DNA from: an uncultured Eubacteriales bacterium
Lineage (GTDB): Bacteria > Bacillota > Clostridia > Oscillospirales > Acutalibacteraceae
NCBI GenBank assembly: GCA_934489735.1
Contig: CAKSSR010000004.1
Location: forward strand, 34,191-98,190
Reading direction: 5' to 3'
Length of the DNA stretch: 64,000 nt
The notes below the pieces were generated by a model, which did no database searches, was not told where the DNA came from, and saw only the letters and a list, made by a program, of their open reading frames with translations. Each line of letters opens with the position of its first letter. Within the stretch, counting starts at the first letter, position 1. A program made the translations under genes and the position numbers. Of this stretch, positions 35,462 to 43,142 are shown piece after piece.

Positions 35462-35626
35462 ATGAAACAACTTGAATGGATTGATAATACTGATAGTTGG
35501 CTTTGCCCGATATGTAGAACGGAAGTATGGAGTCCGGCGGCATATAATTATCATTGCCCCGAGTGTGGATTTATTGCTGACAGAGATAAAAATAAAATTT
35601 CTATTTTTCAGGAGGAGAAAAGATGA
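35462..35626 (+). CDS. Small zinc-ribbon protein
   Basis: 54 aa from the ATG at 35462. Two CxxC pairs (CPIC and CPEC) about 20 residues apart form a rubredoxin/zinc-ribbon-like knuckle. Overlaps its neighbours at both ends by a few bases. Function unknown. Confidence 0.6.
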   Translation: MKQLEWIDNTDSWLCPICRTEVWSPAAYNYHCPECGFIADRDKNKISIFQEEKR

Positions 35627-35931
35627 GTAATAAAACAGAATTTATTGAAAATATGAATAAAGAAGATTTTGAGAGAGGCTTAATTAAATTTAATATCCCG
35701 GACAAAGATAGACCCAGTAGCCTCAACGGAGAAGGAGTCTGGGGATGGGTAACTCAAGAAGATAAAGAAAAACATGATGACAATACGTATAAAGGCAAAA
35801 TTACCGCAATCCTTGTTAACCATCCTTTAAACTATTATGGGATTCTGAGATGGGGCGACGAAGTAGTATTGCAGTGCCATGGAGATAGCAGACCTACTCT
35901 TGCTCCTGATTGGGTAAAAGAAAATCTCTGA
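35623..35931 (+). CDS. Hypothetical early protein
   Basis: 102 aa, ATG at 35623 behind AGGAGGAG. Charged N-terminal helix, then YKGKITAILVNHPLNYYGI, then a tryptophan-containing C-terminus. Close packing with the zinc-ribbon genes points to one operon. Not recognised. Confidence 0.65.
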   Translation: MSNKTEFIENMNKEDFERGLIKFNIPDKDRPSSLNGEGVWGWVTQEDKEKHDDNTYKGKITAILVNHPLNYYGILRWGDEVVLQCHGDSRPTLAPDWVKENL

Positions 35932-35941
35932 GGTGGAAGAA

Positions 35942-36313
35942 ATGGACCAATATATTAAACTGGAAGATGCGATTGCGATAATTGAAGCAAAACAAAAGGA
36001 ACTTTGCCCCGTTGGACGATATGGTAAGGGTTATGTTTATGGCTCGGATAGAGAAAAGTATGACGTTTGGGATGAGATTATTGACGCTTTAGAAAATGTG
36101 TCAGCCCACAGTGTGGCCACGGTGGTGCATGGGAAATGGGAGCGTGTTGCAAATCCGAATTGGCCCGCTCATATTCATGACAAATGCAGTATTTGTGGTT
36201 GGTGGAACACTCGGAATGCGCTTTGCTATGATGGCAGAAAAGGACATGACTTGAATTACTGCCCAAACTGCGGAGCCAAGATGGATGGAGGCACTGATTA
36301 TGCGGTTGATTGA
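35942..36313 (+). CDS. Zinc-ribbon hypothetical protein
   Basis: 123 aa from the ATG at 35942 (AGGTGG upstream; an earlier GTG is part of that site). The C-terminal half has CSICGWWN and LNYCPNCGAKMD, a typical phage zinc-ribbon ending, after VVHGKWERVANP. Proteins of this YCPNCGAKMD type are very common in Bacillota phages and integrative elements, with no established role. Confidence 0.75.
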   Translation: MDQYIKLEDAIAIIEAKQKELCPVGRYGKGYVYGSDREKYDVWDEIIDALENVSAHSVATVVHGKWERVANPNWPAHIHDKCSICGWWNTRNALCYDGRKGHDLNYCPNCGAKMDGGTDYAVD

Positions 36314-36602
36314 TGCTGATTGGGTGGTTGGACATCTTAAACCTTATGAACCATCCGATGAGGAATGGAGAGTGACTGGTGGTACGGCTTTGCGACTTAT
36401 CTATAACGCTGTTAATAACGCCCCCGCCGTGGATGCCGTACCGGTGGTGCGGTGCAAGGACTGTGTGCATTGGAATGATGACCCCGATACTTATGGCGCA
36501 GATGACGGCCCGAAAGGCAAATGTATGAAATCATTTGAAACGATGTGTGGTGATGACTTTTGTAGCTACGGCGAAAGAAAGGATGAATCCAATGAATCTT
36601 GA
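36300..36602 (+). CDS. Hypothetical protein of the RLIDAD...VRCKDC type
   Basis: 100 aa from the ATG at 36300, with GGAGG inside the end of the upstream gene. Starts MRLIDADWVVGHL, contains NNAPAVDAVPVVRCKDCVHW and a C-terminal cysteine set (CMKSFETMCGDDFC). This family is widespread in clostridial phages and likely binds zinc. Overlaps both neighbours. Confidence 0.75.
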   Translation: MRLIDADWVVGHLKPYEPSDEEWRVTGGTALRLIYNAVNNAPAVDAVPVVRCKDCVHWNDDPDTYGADDGPKGKCMKSFETMCGDDFCSYGERKDESNES

Positions 36603-36921
36603 ATGGAGTGTATATTATTATGATATAAATAGCAGCCAACTTAAAACTTTCAATATTTTTAATCATCGAGGATTTAAAAATGCCATTGAAGAAATTTTTA
36701 AAAAGTATTATTCAATGGAAGAATTTAAAAAGGCCGTTAAATCTGAATTGATGTATTATTTTTGGTCAAAAGCTGAATGGGAGCTTATTATTTCTGATTG
36801 GTTTGGCAAACAAGTAGAGAAGAAAATTGATGTTTATGACCAAGTAATGTTGAACTGGGATAGATTTATTGAATGGCTTTATCACGAATTGTATTATAAG
36901 TTTAGTTATAAAGAGGACTGA
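36592..36921 (+). CDS. Hypothetical protein, aromatic- and acid-rich
   Basis: 109 aa from the ATG at 36592 (AAAGGATG upstream). Rich in tyrosine, phenylalanine and tryptophan (ELMYYFWSKAEWELIISDWF), with predicted helices throughout and no membrane segment. Last gene of the rightward early block; it ends in a bidirectional terminator. Confidence 0.65.
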   Translation: MNLEWSVYYYDINSSQLKTFNIFNHRGFKNAIEEIFKKYYSMEEFKKAVKSELMYYFWSKAEWELIISDWFGKQVEKKIDVYDQVMLNWDRFIEWLYHELYYKFSYKED

Positions 36922-36940
36922 GAAATCAGCCCTCTTTTAT
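36910..36940. terminator. Bidirectional terminator between convergent genes
   Basis: AAAGAGGaCTGA-GAAA-TCAGcCCTCTTTT: a stem of 11 bp with one mismatch and a GAAA tetraloop, T-rich on both sides. It overlaps the end of the rightward gene and sits at the end of the leftward gene. Confidence 0.8.
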
Positions 36941-37864
36941 TTGTCTTAATTCTTCTGCCGTTGCAAAAATTTCCGGCTCATATTTAATAGTTTTATCAAT
37001 CATTTGTTCGTGAATTATTTTAGGAATAATGCCAAAACGTTTGCTTTTCAATAGACGATTGACTTGAGCATTATTAAATTTAGGGGCAAAAGAGTTTACA
37101 ACTCTTTTTAGTTCACTTGGTCTCGAAATAATAAAAGTTCTTGCATAATGGTCAAATCCAAATTCTTTAACTTTCTTATTAATCGCCGTATAATATTGTT
37201 TAACTATAAATTCGCCTCTTTTATAGATATCTTGCGCTGATTGCATTTCATAAAAATCCATAAAATCAATTTTAACTTGTTCTAATTCCGCTTTCTGTTC
37301 TTCAGTGGCTAAAATAGGTTGAGAAAAAATCGTATTGCCGTTTTTCAAAAGAATTTTTTGAAAGATATAAGATTCAGTATAATCAATTAAGCCTCGTGAA
37401 CGTAAACGTTCCAATGCTTTTTTTAAAACATACTTGTCGTGTCTATCAGCAATATTAAACCATTCTGATTCTATTTTATCAATGTCAAAAATATTACTAT
37501 TTTGTGGTAGCTCTAATTTTAATTTTTCCAAACAGTTCCGGTATTCAGAGTAATGCTTGTTTATCATAGCTATGCCTTTGCGTAAATTTGTATAAGTATA
37601 ACTTTCTGTAATGGGGCCTTCGGCTATGAAATTAAGTAATGTGGCTTCTACAAAATTACTATAGTTTTTCTCGGCCTTAATCATTTCTGTTTGTTCTGGC
37701 GTATATTCAGATTTAATGATATATTTACCTCTTGAAATTTTTTGTATATCATATAATTCTTGCCATCTCTCCATTTGATATTTTCTAACGTTTCCAGACC
37801 GCGATTCTTTTTCATTAAAAAATTGACATAATTGTTGGTAAGTTAATTCTTTGTTTAGTTCCAT
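36926..37864 (-). CDS. Hypothetical DNA-binding protein, possible replication initiator
   Basis: 312 aa from the ATG at 37864 behind AAAGGAGA. The N-terminus ELTYQQLCQFFNEKESRSGNVRKYQMERWQELYDIQKI looks like a helix-turn-helix/winged-helix unit seen in phage and plasmid regulatory or initiator proteins. The rest is helical and basic. It lies alone on the minus strand beside the candidate origin region, with its own promoter and an attenuator-like leader, a typical layout for an autoregulated initiator. The function is inference; it could equally be a transcription regulator. Confidence 0.6.
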   Translation of the reverse strand: MELNKELTYQQLCQFFNEKESRSGNVRKYQMERWQELYDIQKISRGKYIIKSEYTPEQTEMIKAEKNYSNFVEATLLNFIAEGPITESYTYTNLRKGIAMINKHYSEYRNCLEKLKLELPQNSNIFDIDKIESEWFNIADRHDKYVLKKALERLRSRGLIDYTESYIFQKILLKNGNTIFSQPILATEEQKAELEQVKIDFMDFYEMQSAQDIYKRGEFIVKQYYTAINKKVKEFGFDHYARTFIISRPSELKRVVNSFAPKFNNAQVNRLLKSKRFGIIPKIIHEQMIDKTIKYEPEIFATAEELRQIKEG

Positions 37865-37942
37865 AATTTCTCCTTTATTTTTTTGCGTCAGTTGTCAGTG
37901 AAAATTCATATCCCACGATAACCGTTCCACGGTTTCGTGCAA

Positions 37943-38012
37943 TAAAAAAATTGCGTCAGCCAGTTTGTATAATATATATTCTCTATTATAAAAAATCACT
38001 GACGCAATTTTA
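37943..38012 (-). promoter_or_regulatory. Attenuator-like terminator in the leader of the gene at 36926-37864
   Basis: On the minus strand AAAATTGCGTCAG pairs perfectly (13 bp) with CTGACGCAATTTT and is followed by a run of seven T. A third copy of the arm (TCACTGACAACTGACGC, about 37884-37900) lies just before the ribosome site and could pair with the first arm instead. This gives alternative terminator and ribosome-site-occluding folds. Confidence 0.7.
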
Positions 38013-38054
38013 TAGAGCAATAAAATTTAAATTGGCCAACTCTCCAGCATAGTA

Positions 38055-38083
38055 ATTATATCATAAATTTGTCAAGATGTCAA
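38055..38083 (-). promoter_or_regulatory. Sigma70-type promoter for the possible initiator gene
   Basis: On the minus strand TTGACA - 17 bases - TATAAT, with a TG one base before the -10. The leader to the start codon is about 190 bases and contains the attenuator. Confidence 0.8.
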
Positions 38084-38183
38084 TAGTAAATATATTGATA
38101 TAAATAAAAATATAAATGATTAAAATGGGGGAGAATGGTTAGAAAGTGTTGGGTAGATGGATAGATGATTGGATAGATTGAAG
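38082..38183. other. C-free tract (102 bases) flanking the candidate origin
   Basis: The plus strand has no C over 102 consecutive bases and is rich in GGA/TGG/GAT steps (AGATGGATAGATGATTGGAT). It mirrors the G-free tract to its right. Confidence 0.7.
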
Positions 38184-38229
38184 CTGGAATGAGCTAGGCG
38201 GTTGTGGTGTGTTCGTGCTACCGACCCTT

Positions 38230-38420
38230 TTTCTTTAATCAGTTAAAGTGTCATCCATTACCCACCCCGGCGGTGGGTTTACATAAGTCAACGCCGATAA
38301 CATCAGTTATCATCGGGGGTATACCCCTAGGGGGTATTTTTGGAAGAAAATCCCAAGTTTGACTTCAACTCACTACTGCGCTAAAGTGCTATCCACTTTT
38401 CCACATAGTTTTCCACATGT
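38230..38420. other. Candidate replication origin core
   Basis: Between the C-free and G-free tracts lie inverted repeats (CCCACC-CCGGC-GGTGGG; CCGATAAC...GTTATCATCGG; GGGGTATACCCC) and two exact matches to a relaxed DnaA-box consensus, TTTTCCACA at 38397-38405 and 38409-38417. Two copies of the TAAAGTG repeat that recurs near 41.4 kb are also present. No gene is supported here. Origin function is inferred from this combination and from the neighbouring possible initiator gene. Confidence 0.45.
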
Positions 38421-38512
38421 ACACGCGTTAGGCGGAACATATGGATTGCACAACAACAACATTGTATATATCCCCTATACACAGTTACACACGGTCAACC
38501 ATTCCCAGTTTG

Positions 38513-38809
38513 CACAACTTTCATTCCCTCCCATCAATCCATCTCATCTTCTCTTTTCCTATCTAATCCCCTTCATCATCCTATATAATCTTTAAAACTA
38601 CTTTCTTTCTCTATCTTATATCATATCTATTATTATATTACATTGTTTATCATATTACCTCTATCTATCTTATCTATTCAATTCAATCTTTATTATTATA
38701 TCTCATTATCATTATATTCTTATATAATCTTTAATACTATATCATATTACCCTATCTCTTTCTATCTGATTTACTATATAACATCTATTTCATACCAATA
38801 TAATACATA
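38513..38809. other. G-depleted tract (297 bases, 2 G)
   Basis: On the plus strand 38513-38809 contains only two G (38645 and 38768); 132 and 122 consecutive bases lack G entirely. The sequence is a C/T/A mix dominated by TCTAT and ATC steps. The 78-codon open frame reaching into it has no ribosome site and is not believed coding. From 38810 to about 39300 the DNA stays AT-rich and gene-free. Confidence 0.8.
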
Positions 38810-39304
38810 GCACTATGCTATATGATTATAATTATTCTATCTTATAGGCCACATTATAAAATTCTATATTCTACATTCTATAATCTAATATTAAAAATCA
38901 CATTATATTATTTTAAAAACTATCTAATGCAATCTCAATTCTATATTCAGTATCTTAAAAACTATATTCATATTTTTTGAATATTCAATCTTTTTTAATT
39001 TTAAAAACCTAGCAATATCAATACTTTTCAAATTTATCTATGAATAAAGTTTGTATAACCAATGTATATTGGCCTTTTTCATAACTCCATAAAATGGGAA
39101 ATCGTCTGTACTGGGTTTTCAGGCCGTGAGAGTGTAATTATATAGGCCAGCCCAAAAACGCCATGAAGGGCCTTAAAAAGCCGTTTAAACCGTGTTTACC
39201 TGACGTGTACGATTATAGTTATAATGTCTATCTATCACGAACAAAAATAGAATTATAATATATATATATGGTATAAAATATTATACAAAAAGACATAGTA
39301 AACC

Positions 39305-39356
39305 TTGTGCAATTTACCTATATACAGAAGGCCGGAAAAGTGCTATTGTATAGGCA
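39305..39356 (+). promoter_or_regulatory. Promoter of the repeated upstream-element type (copy 1)
   Basis: TTGTGCAATTTACCTATATACA leads into TATACA - 17 bases - TATTGT. Two similar blocks occur at 40316 and 41039, each followed within about 100 bases by a ribosome site. The shared upstream block (TTGTGCAAAATAACTA-like) looks like an activator or sigma-factor site. Confidence 0.45.
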
Positions 39357-39380
39357 CAGTAAAAAACAGGAGACATAAAA

Positions 39381-39428
39381 ATGAAAATGAATTGTAAAAT
39401 TATTAATGCACACTGCGCAATTGTATAA
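39381..39428 (+). CDS. 15-aa leader peptide
   Basis: MKMNCKIINAHCAIV, ATG at 39381 with CAGGAGA upstream and a stop 13 bases before the next start. A short translated leader ahead of the 61-aa gene, possibly for coupling. Coding is inferred from the ribosome site only. Confidence 0.4.
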   Translation: MKMNCKIINAHCAIV

Positions 39429-39441
39429 AGGAGTGTAAAAA

Positions 39442-39627
39442 ATGATTCTCAAAAAAGACCTTGAAATTATTATGTCAACCCCTGAAATTTGGCAGGCTCT
39501 GCATGACTTGGAAAAATTATATAGTCAGCGATATGATGGAGAGGAGGAGAACAAAAAATATAGATATTATTGTAAACTTTTCCGGGAAATGGTAGAGGAT
39601 GAAAAAGGGGAAGTTATTCCATTTTAA
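39442..39627 (+). CDS. Small hypothetical protein
   Basis: 61 aa, ATG at 39442 behind AAAGGAG. Charged and helical (MILKKDLEIIMSTPEIWQAL, ENKKYRYYCKLF), ending EVIPF. Not recognised. Confidence 0.6.
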   Translation: MILKKDLEIIMSTPEIWQALHDLEKLYSQRYDGEEENKKYRYYCKLFREMVEDEKGEVIPF

Positions 39628-39746
39628 TAAACTGTACAAAAACTACAGCAAAATTTTATGCAATATGCCTATTGAAAAAGCCTTTGAGATTTGATAACAT
39701 ACAATCACCGGAAGGAACAAAACAATATTTTATGGAGGTTAATATT

Positions 39747-40085
39747 ATGAAATTCAAGACTACTACTAAAGCTCTTCGCGAGGGTGCAAGTAATCTTCGC
39801 TGCGCTGATTATTGCAGTCTTCAAAGACTATTACAAAATCATAGCCCCATTGCTTATACTTGCGGCGTTTACGGTTGGAATTATGATGTATATGAGGTTT
39901 ACGGCTTGACCATTTGCACGGGCTACCGTGGTATGCCGGGAAAACGGCTTGAGAGTATCGCAGAGGCTGAAGCAGAAGCCCAAAAAATTTGGAGTTGGGA
40001 AAACAAAGAAATGACTTACGAGGAAAAGCGAAAAGCGGTTGAAACTCTTTTACATGAGTTTTGCAAGGTGAACGGAGGTTATTAA
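39747..40085 (+). CDS. Hypothetical protein shared by plasmid/phage accessory regions
   Basis: 112 aa from the ATG at 39747 behind TGGAGG; an upstream in-frame ATG has no such site. Sequence begins MKFKTTTKALREGASNLRCA, with AYTCGVYGWNYDVYEVYGLTIC and a helical AEAEAEAQKIW. Proteins of this type are frequent on clostridial plasmids and phages with no known role. Followed by a strong terminator. Confidence 0.75.
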   Translation: MKFKTTTKALREGASNLRCADYCSLQRLLQNHSPIAYTCGVYGWNYDVYEVYGLTICTGYRGMPGKRLESIAEAEAEAQKIWSWENKEMTYEEKRKAVETLLHEFCKVNGGY

Positions 40086-40092
40086 AACAAAA

Positions 40093-40126
40093 AAAGAAAA
40101 GAGGCCTCCAGGCCTCTTTTCTTTTT
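40093..40126. terminator. Strong bidirectional terminator
   Basis: AAAAGAGGCCT-CC-AGGCCTCTTTT, an 11-bp perfect stem flanked by A-rich and T-rich runs. It closes the 39442-40085 unit. Confidence 0.85.
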
Positions 40127-40315
40127 GCCTATTCCCTATAAAAATCAATCAGAAACGGGCCTACAATCGCTTTTATATCGTTTGCCGTATGTTTTTCCGT
40201 CTAATGCTGGAAGAGCTGTAAAGGGCCTTAAAATGCGTTACAGAGGTATTGCCAAAATAGGCGGTTATTTTGTTGTTTTTGCAATAGTGAAGATAACTAA
40301 AAATTTTTCAAACTT

Positions 40316-40370
40316 TTGTTGAAAATGACTATTGCAAAATGGGTGTGTATCTGGCAACATATAGACCAGG
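40316..40370 (+). promoter_or_regulatory. Promoter-like block of the repeated upstream-element type (copy 2)
   Basis: TTGTTGAAAATGACTATTGCAAAATGGG aligns with the blocks at 39305 and 41039; TTGCAA - 17 bases - CAACAT is the corresponding promoter spacing. An AAAGGAG near 40390 follows, but no convincing gene is attached to it. Confidence 0.35.
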
Positions 40371-40541
40371 AAACCGGGTTAAAAGTTTAAAGGAGTGCAG
40401 AAATTTCTGGCGTGCATTTATCATCTGTCCACATTAGTAGAAATATTGCAAAATTTTATTGTTCTGGTTTTTATCAGTACAAACGGGGGAAATCAGTATA
40501 ATGGATATTTTTCCCAATATAAATAAAGCAAAACGTTATTT

Positions 40542-40578
40542 CTAAAAAGGATGGGCCATTTCGGCCCCTTCTTTTTGT
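40542..40578 (+). terminator. Intrinsic terminator
   Basis: AAAAAGGA-TGGGCC-ATTTC-GGCCC-CTTCTTTTT: GGGCC/GGCCC stem extended by A/T pairs and ending in five T. Between 40127 and this point no supportable gene was found. Confidence 0.7.
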
Positions 40579-41038
40579 ATCCAGACTTCATTGCACTAAA
40601 CCGCTAAAGCGTTAATCTGCCCATGCACAAACTGCACAATTTACCCGCCCTAAATTTGTACAATATTCCGGCTTGCTTTTTCTTGTCTCCAGCGTTATAA
40701 TAAACTTGTAAATTAAATAAGCACCCTAAAGGTAGCTCCGAGAAAGCCAAAAGCGAGGGGAGGGGAAGGTTGCTTAAAAACTTTAGTGATGTAAAGTGTT
40801 AAAGTAAAACGCCCTTCCCGGCCTTATCTGGTGGCGCTGGCTGTCTGCACGTCTGCAAGCTATCCAATGCCTATAAATTTCTAGCGTAAACGACCACAGA
40901 ATCCGTTTTTTATGTGGGGTAGTGTAGTTATATCCCCAGATAGAAAAGCCGTCAGAGCGCCTTAAAATACCAGTTGTTTCAATAGCTCAAAAATGGAAAA
41001 TTTTAGTTAGTTAAAATAGCTAAAAATTTTTGAAAAAG
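40579..41038. other. Non-coding accessory DNA
   Basis: No supportable gene. Contains copies of the CTAAAGCG/TAAAGTG motif (about 40600 and 40790), a TTGTACAATATTCCGG block resembling the repeated promoter element, and a G-rich purine stretch near 40750-40770. Confidence 0.5.
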
Positions 41039-41085
41039 TTGTGCAAAATAACTATTTACATATGGCTTAGAATCTGGTATTCTAT
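41039..41085 (+). promoter_or_regulatory. Promoter of the repeated upstream-element type (copy 3)
   Basis: TTGTGCAAAATAACTA precedes TTTACA - 17 bases - TATTCT, followed 30 bases later by AGGAGG of the small gene at 41125. This is the best-formed of the three copies. Confidence 0.55.
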
Positions 41086-41124
41086 AGTTGTTCCGAGGAG
41101 CAAAAACATTTTAGGAGGCAAAAC

Positions 41125-41271
41125 ATGAACATCAAAAAGTGGGAATTGATTTTAAAATTCCGAAACGGCCACGAGGTAAAAACCCCAACCACATTAAAAA
41201 CAGGCATTCGATTGGCGTATGAACTGAGGAAGGAGGATGTCACTTGTAAAATGAAAACTATTGACAACTGA
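41125..41271 (+). CDS. Small basic hypothetical protein
   Basis: 48 aa, ATG at 41125 behind TTAGGAGG. Begins MNIKKWELILKFRNGHEV, rich in lysine and arginine. A beta-hairpin-like start and a helix (GIRLAYELRKED) could make a small DNA-binding fold. Followed by a promoter-terminator pair. Not recognised. Confidence 0.6.
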   Translation: MNIKKWELILKFRNGHEVKTPTTLKTGIRLAYELRKEDVTCKMKTIDN

Positions 41272-41289
41272 TTAAAATTCTGATAGAAT
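41261..41289 (+). promoter_or_regulatory. Sigma70-type promoter overlapping a gene end
   Basis: TTGACA - 17 bases - TAGAAT, with the -35 inside the last codons of the small gene. A terminator follows directly, so the only product would be a RNA of about 40-45 bases. Confidence 0.5.
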
Positions 41290-41334
41290 ACCAGGTGAGG
41301 GGGTAGAAATGCCCTCTTGCCTGGTTTATTTTTT
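41289..41334 (+). terminator. Intrinsic terminator / possible short RNA
   Basis: ACCAGG-T-GAGGG...CCCTC-TTG-CCTGGT followed by TTATTTTTT. Two stacked helices separated by a small internal loop. It ends the 41125 unit and perhaps the transcript of the promoter directly before it. Confidence 0.75.
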
Positions 41335-41355
41335 GGGCCAGGATAGAGTTTAATA

Positions 41356-41486
41356 CGGTAAAGCGATAAAGTGTCCTTTAGTTAAGTAAAGTGTAACACT
41401 TTAGTGTACTGAAGCGTCTTTAGCACTTTAGCGCAGTAGTGTATCAGTGTATTAACACTTTAATGAGCTAAAGTTTAGTGCTTTAG
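41356..41486. repeat. Array of TAAAG/CTTTA repeats (iteron-like)
   Basis: About ten copies of TAAAG in both orientations within 130 bases, mostly in the context (C/G/T)TAAAG(C/T)G or its complement CACTTTAG. Further copies lie near 38.24, 38.38, 40.60 and 40.79 kb. Clustered, palindrome-related short repeats in gene-free DNA suggest binding sites for a replication or partition protein. Confidence 0.6.
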
Positions 41487-41565
41487 TGTGTGAAAGCGTG
41501 TTTATGGAAATTTGAAAATTTCCCCACCTATACGCACCTTAGGCGATTTTTAAATTTTCCCCAGC

Positions 41566-41665
41566 TATATAGTATATATGTATATATGGATGTATAGGTA
41601 TATGTATGTATATATAGATATGTGAATGTATGAATGTTGTGTAGTGTATTAAGAATAATAAAGGT
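41566..41665. other. C-free, TA/TG-rich tract
   Basis: One hundred consecutive plus-strand bases without C, mostly TATATG/TGTATG steps. It lies just after the TAAAG repeat array. From here to 42093 no supportable gene was found. Confidence 0.7.
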
Positions 41666-41945
41666 CTGATATGGTTAAAAATAGAAGAAGATAAATCAAT
41701 GAGCAAAACAAAAGATAAAAATAAACGGTAAGATTTATCGATTCATCGGCAAGAAAATCAAGAAAAATTGATGAAAATCATGTGAATTTTTCCGGTGATT
41801 GGCGAAAAACTTTTTCGACAATTAATTTTTTGTTCGGTTGGAATTTTTCTTGTGTCAATTTAGCAAATTTTGTTCTGCTAATTTTCTAAATTTTTTACGC
41901 TTGTCAAAATTTCAAAAAAATTTTTTAAAAATCTGCACACAAGTC

Positions 41946-41975
41946 TTGACAACTGCGCGTTAATTTTGGTAGAAT
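41946..41975 (+). promoter_or_regulatory. Sigma70-type promoter
   Basis: TTGACA - 18 bases - TAGAAT in gene-free DNA, about 150 bases upstream of a second promoter. Confidence 0.5.
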
Positions 41976-42093
41976 CAATGTGCGGATGTCAACGAAATTT
42001 GGTTCGACTAGTTTTTTTGGTAGTTTTTCTTCTTATATAATTTGGCCGAGAAAAATACCAATAAAAATTTTTTGATTTATTTGAAAAAATCTC

Positions 42094-42122
42094 TTGACAT
42101 TTGTTTCGTTTTATGGTATAAT
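42094..42122 (+). promoter_or_regulatory. Sigma70-type promoter for the lysis cluster
   Basis: TTGACA - 17 bases - TATAAT with TGG before the -10. The leader to the hydrolase gene is about 160 bases and is built of repetitive A-rich GAAAAATT-like units. Confidence 0.8.
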
Positions 42123-42285
42123 TATAGTGAGATTAAGCCATAAGCAAACCGTTATTCATATACAAATGAATCACAAAATTCAAATCGAAAAATCTTTACA
42201 TAAAACGAATTGAAAAATTCATATCCAAAAGTCTACTTGGAAAATTTAAAATGAAAAATTTATTTTGAAAAAGGGGCTGGAAAAT

Positions 42286-42957
42286 TTGAAACGGAAAATC
42301 CAAAACCGAAAATTGGAAGCGGTATTTGGAGCGGGAATTTTGATTTATGGAATTTATATTTGGAAATTTGTTCCTGAAAATCAAAACCAAAAAGTTGAAT
42401 CCAGAATTGAACCACAAAATTCAATTTCAGAAAGTTTTGATTGGTTTTTTGAATCTGATGAAAAGGTCAGAACGATGTTTCAGATTGAAAAAACGAATTA
42501 TAAAATCGAAAAGCAAAATCTTGAAGTTGAAAAATGGTATCCATTTTTTGAAATCAGTAATAATGATAGGTATGTTATTCAATGTATTGTGGCCGGAGAA
42601 GCTGGGTACGAACCTATAGAAGGTAAAATGGCTGTTGCGCAATGCTTATTGAATAGTATGAAGAAAGAAAATTGTAATGCAAAGCAAGCAAGAAAAATTT
42701 ATCAATATTCTGGGTGGAAAACAAATCTAAATACTGAAAGCCCTGAAATGTGGGCTGAAGTAAAAGAAGCTGTAGATAGAGTTTTTGATAACGGCGAATT
42801 TGTTTCAGAAAATCCAATTTTATTTTTCTATGCGCCAAAGTATTCCAATGGGAAATTTCATCGAACTTTGCCTCATGACCAAATTATCGGTGGGCATAGT
42901 TTCCATTATCTTGAAGAAGATGTAAATGCAGATTGGTTTAAGGAGTTGAAGAAATGA
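42286..42957 (+). CDS. SleB-like cell wall hydrolase with N-terminal membrane anchor
   Basis: About 223 aa from a TTG at 42286 (AAGGGG upstream); another TTG at 42265 is possible. A hydrophobic stretch (AVFGAGILIYGIYIWKF) serves as signal anchor, followed by a charged linker. The C-terminal domain fits the SleB/Hydrolase_2 family: VIQCIVAGEAGYEPIEGKMAVAQCLLNS with the catalytic-type Glu in AGEAG, later FFYAPKYSNG and QIIGGHSFHYL. It likely cleaves peptidoglycan. The anchor suggests a signal-arrest-type lysin or a membrane-tethered enzyme. Heads a cluster with three small membrane proteins. Confidence 0.8.
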   Translation: MKRKIQNRKLEAVFGAGILIYGIYIWKFVPENQNQKVESRIEPQNSISESFDWFFESDEKVRTMFQIEKTNYKIEKQNLEVEKWYPFFEISNNDRYVIQCIVAGEAGYEPIEGKMAVAQCLLNSMKKENCNAKQARKIYQYSGWKTNLNTESPEMWAEVKEAVDRVFDNGEFVSENPILFFYAPKYSNGKFHRTLPHDQIIGGHSFHYLEEDVNADWFKELKK

Positions 42958-43121
42958 GTTTGATTTTATGGTATGGAATTGCGGCTTTAGTTGGCATAAT
43001 TTCACTTTGGAGCCTTTTCTATGCATGGATTTCGTTGCAGGGATGTTATTTTTGGAATGCTTTGTTTAGTTCAATTTTGAATGCAATATCTGCTATTTTA
43101 TTTTTTAAAATGATTTCTTGA
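42954..43121 (+). CDS. Small membrane protein, holin candidate 1
   Basis: 55 aa. The ATG overlaps the hydrolase stop (ATGA). Two hydrophobic segments (YGIAALVGIISLWSLFYAW and FSSILNAISAILFF) with a short turn. Size and position directly after a cell wall hydrolase suit a holin, but no holin family could be assigned. Confidence 0.6.
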   Translation: MSLILWYGIAALVGIISLWSLFYAWISLQGCYFWNALFSSILNAISAILFFKMIS

Positions 43122-43142
43122 AATAAATAGGAGAAATTTAAA

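Noticed and set aside
36078..36470. 130-codon minus-strand frame antisense to the zinc-ribbon genes
   Set aside because: Shadow of the two plus-strand genes, whose ribosome sites and conserved motifs are clear.
38359..38595. 78-codon open frame entering the G-depleted tract
   Set aside because: No ribosome site, low-complexity composition, and openness explained by the lack of G (few TAG/TGA stops possible).
40125..40322. 65-codon open frame after the terminator
   Set aside because: Starts inside the terminator tail, no ribosome site, and its end overlaps the repeated promoter block.
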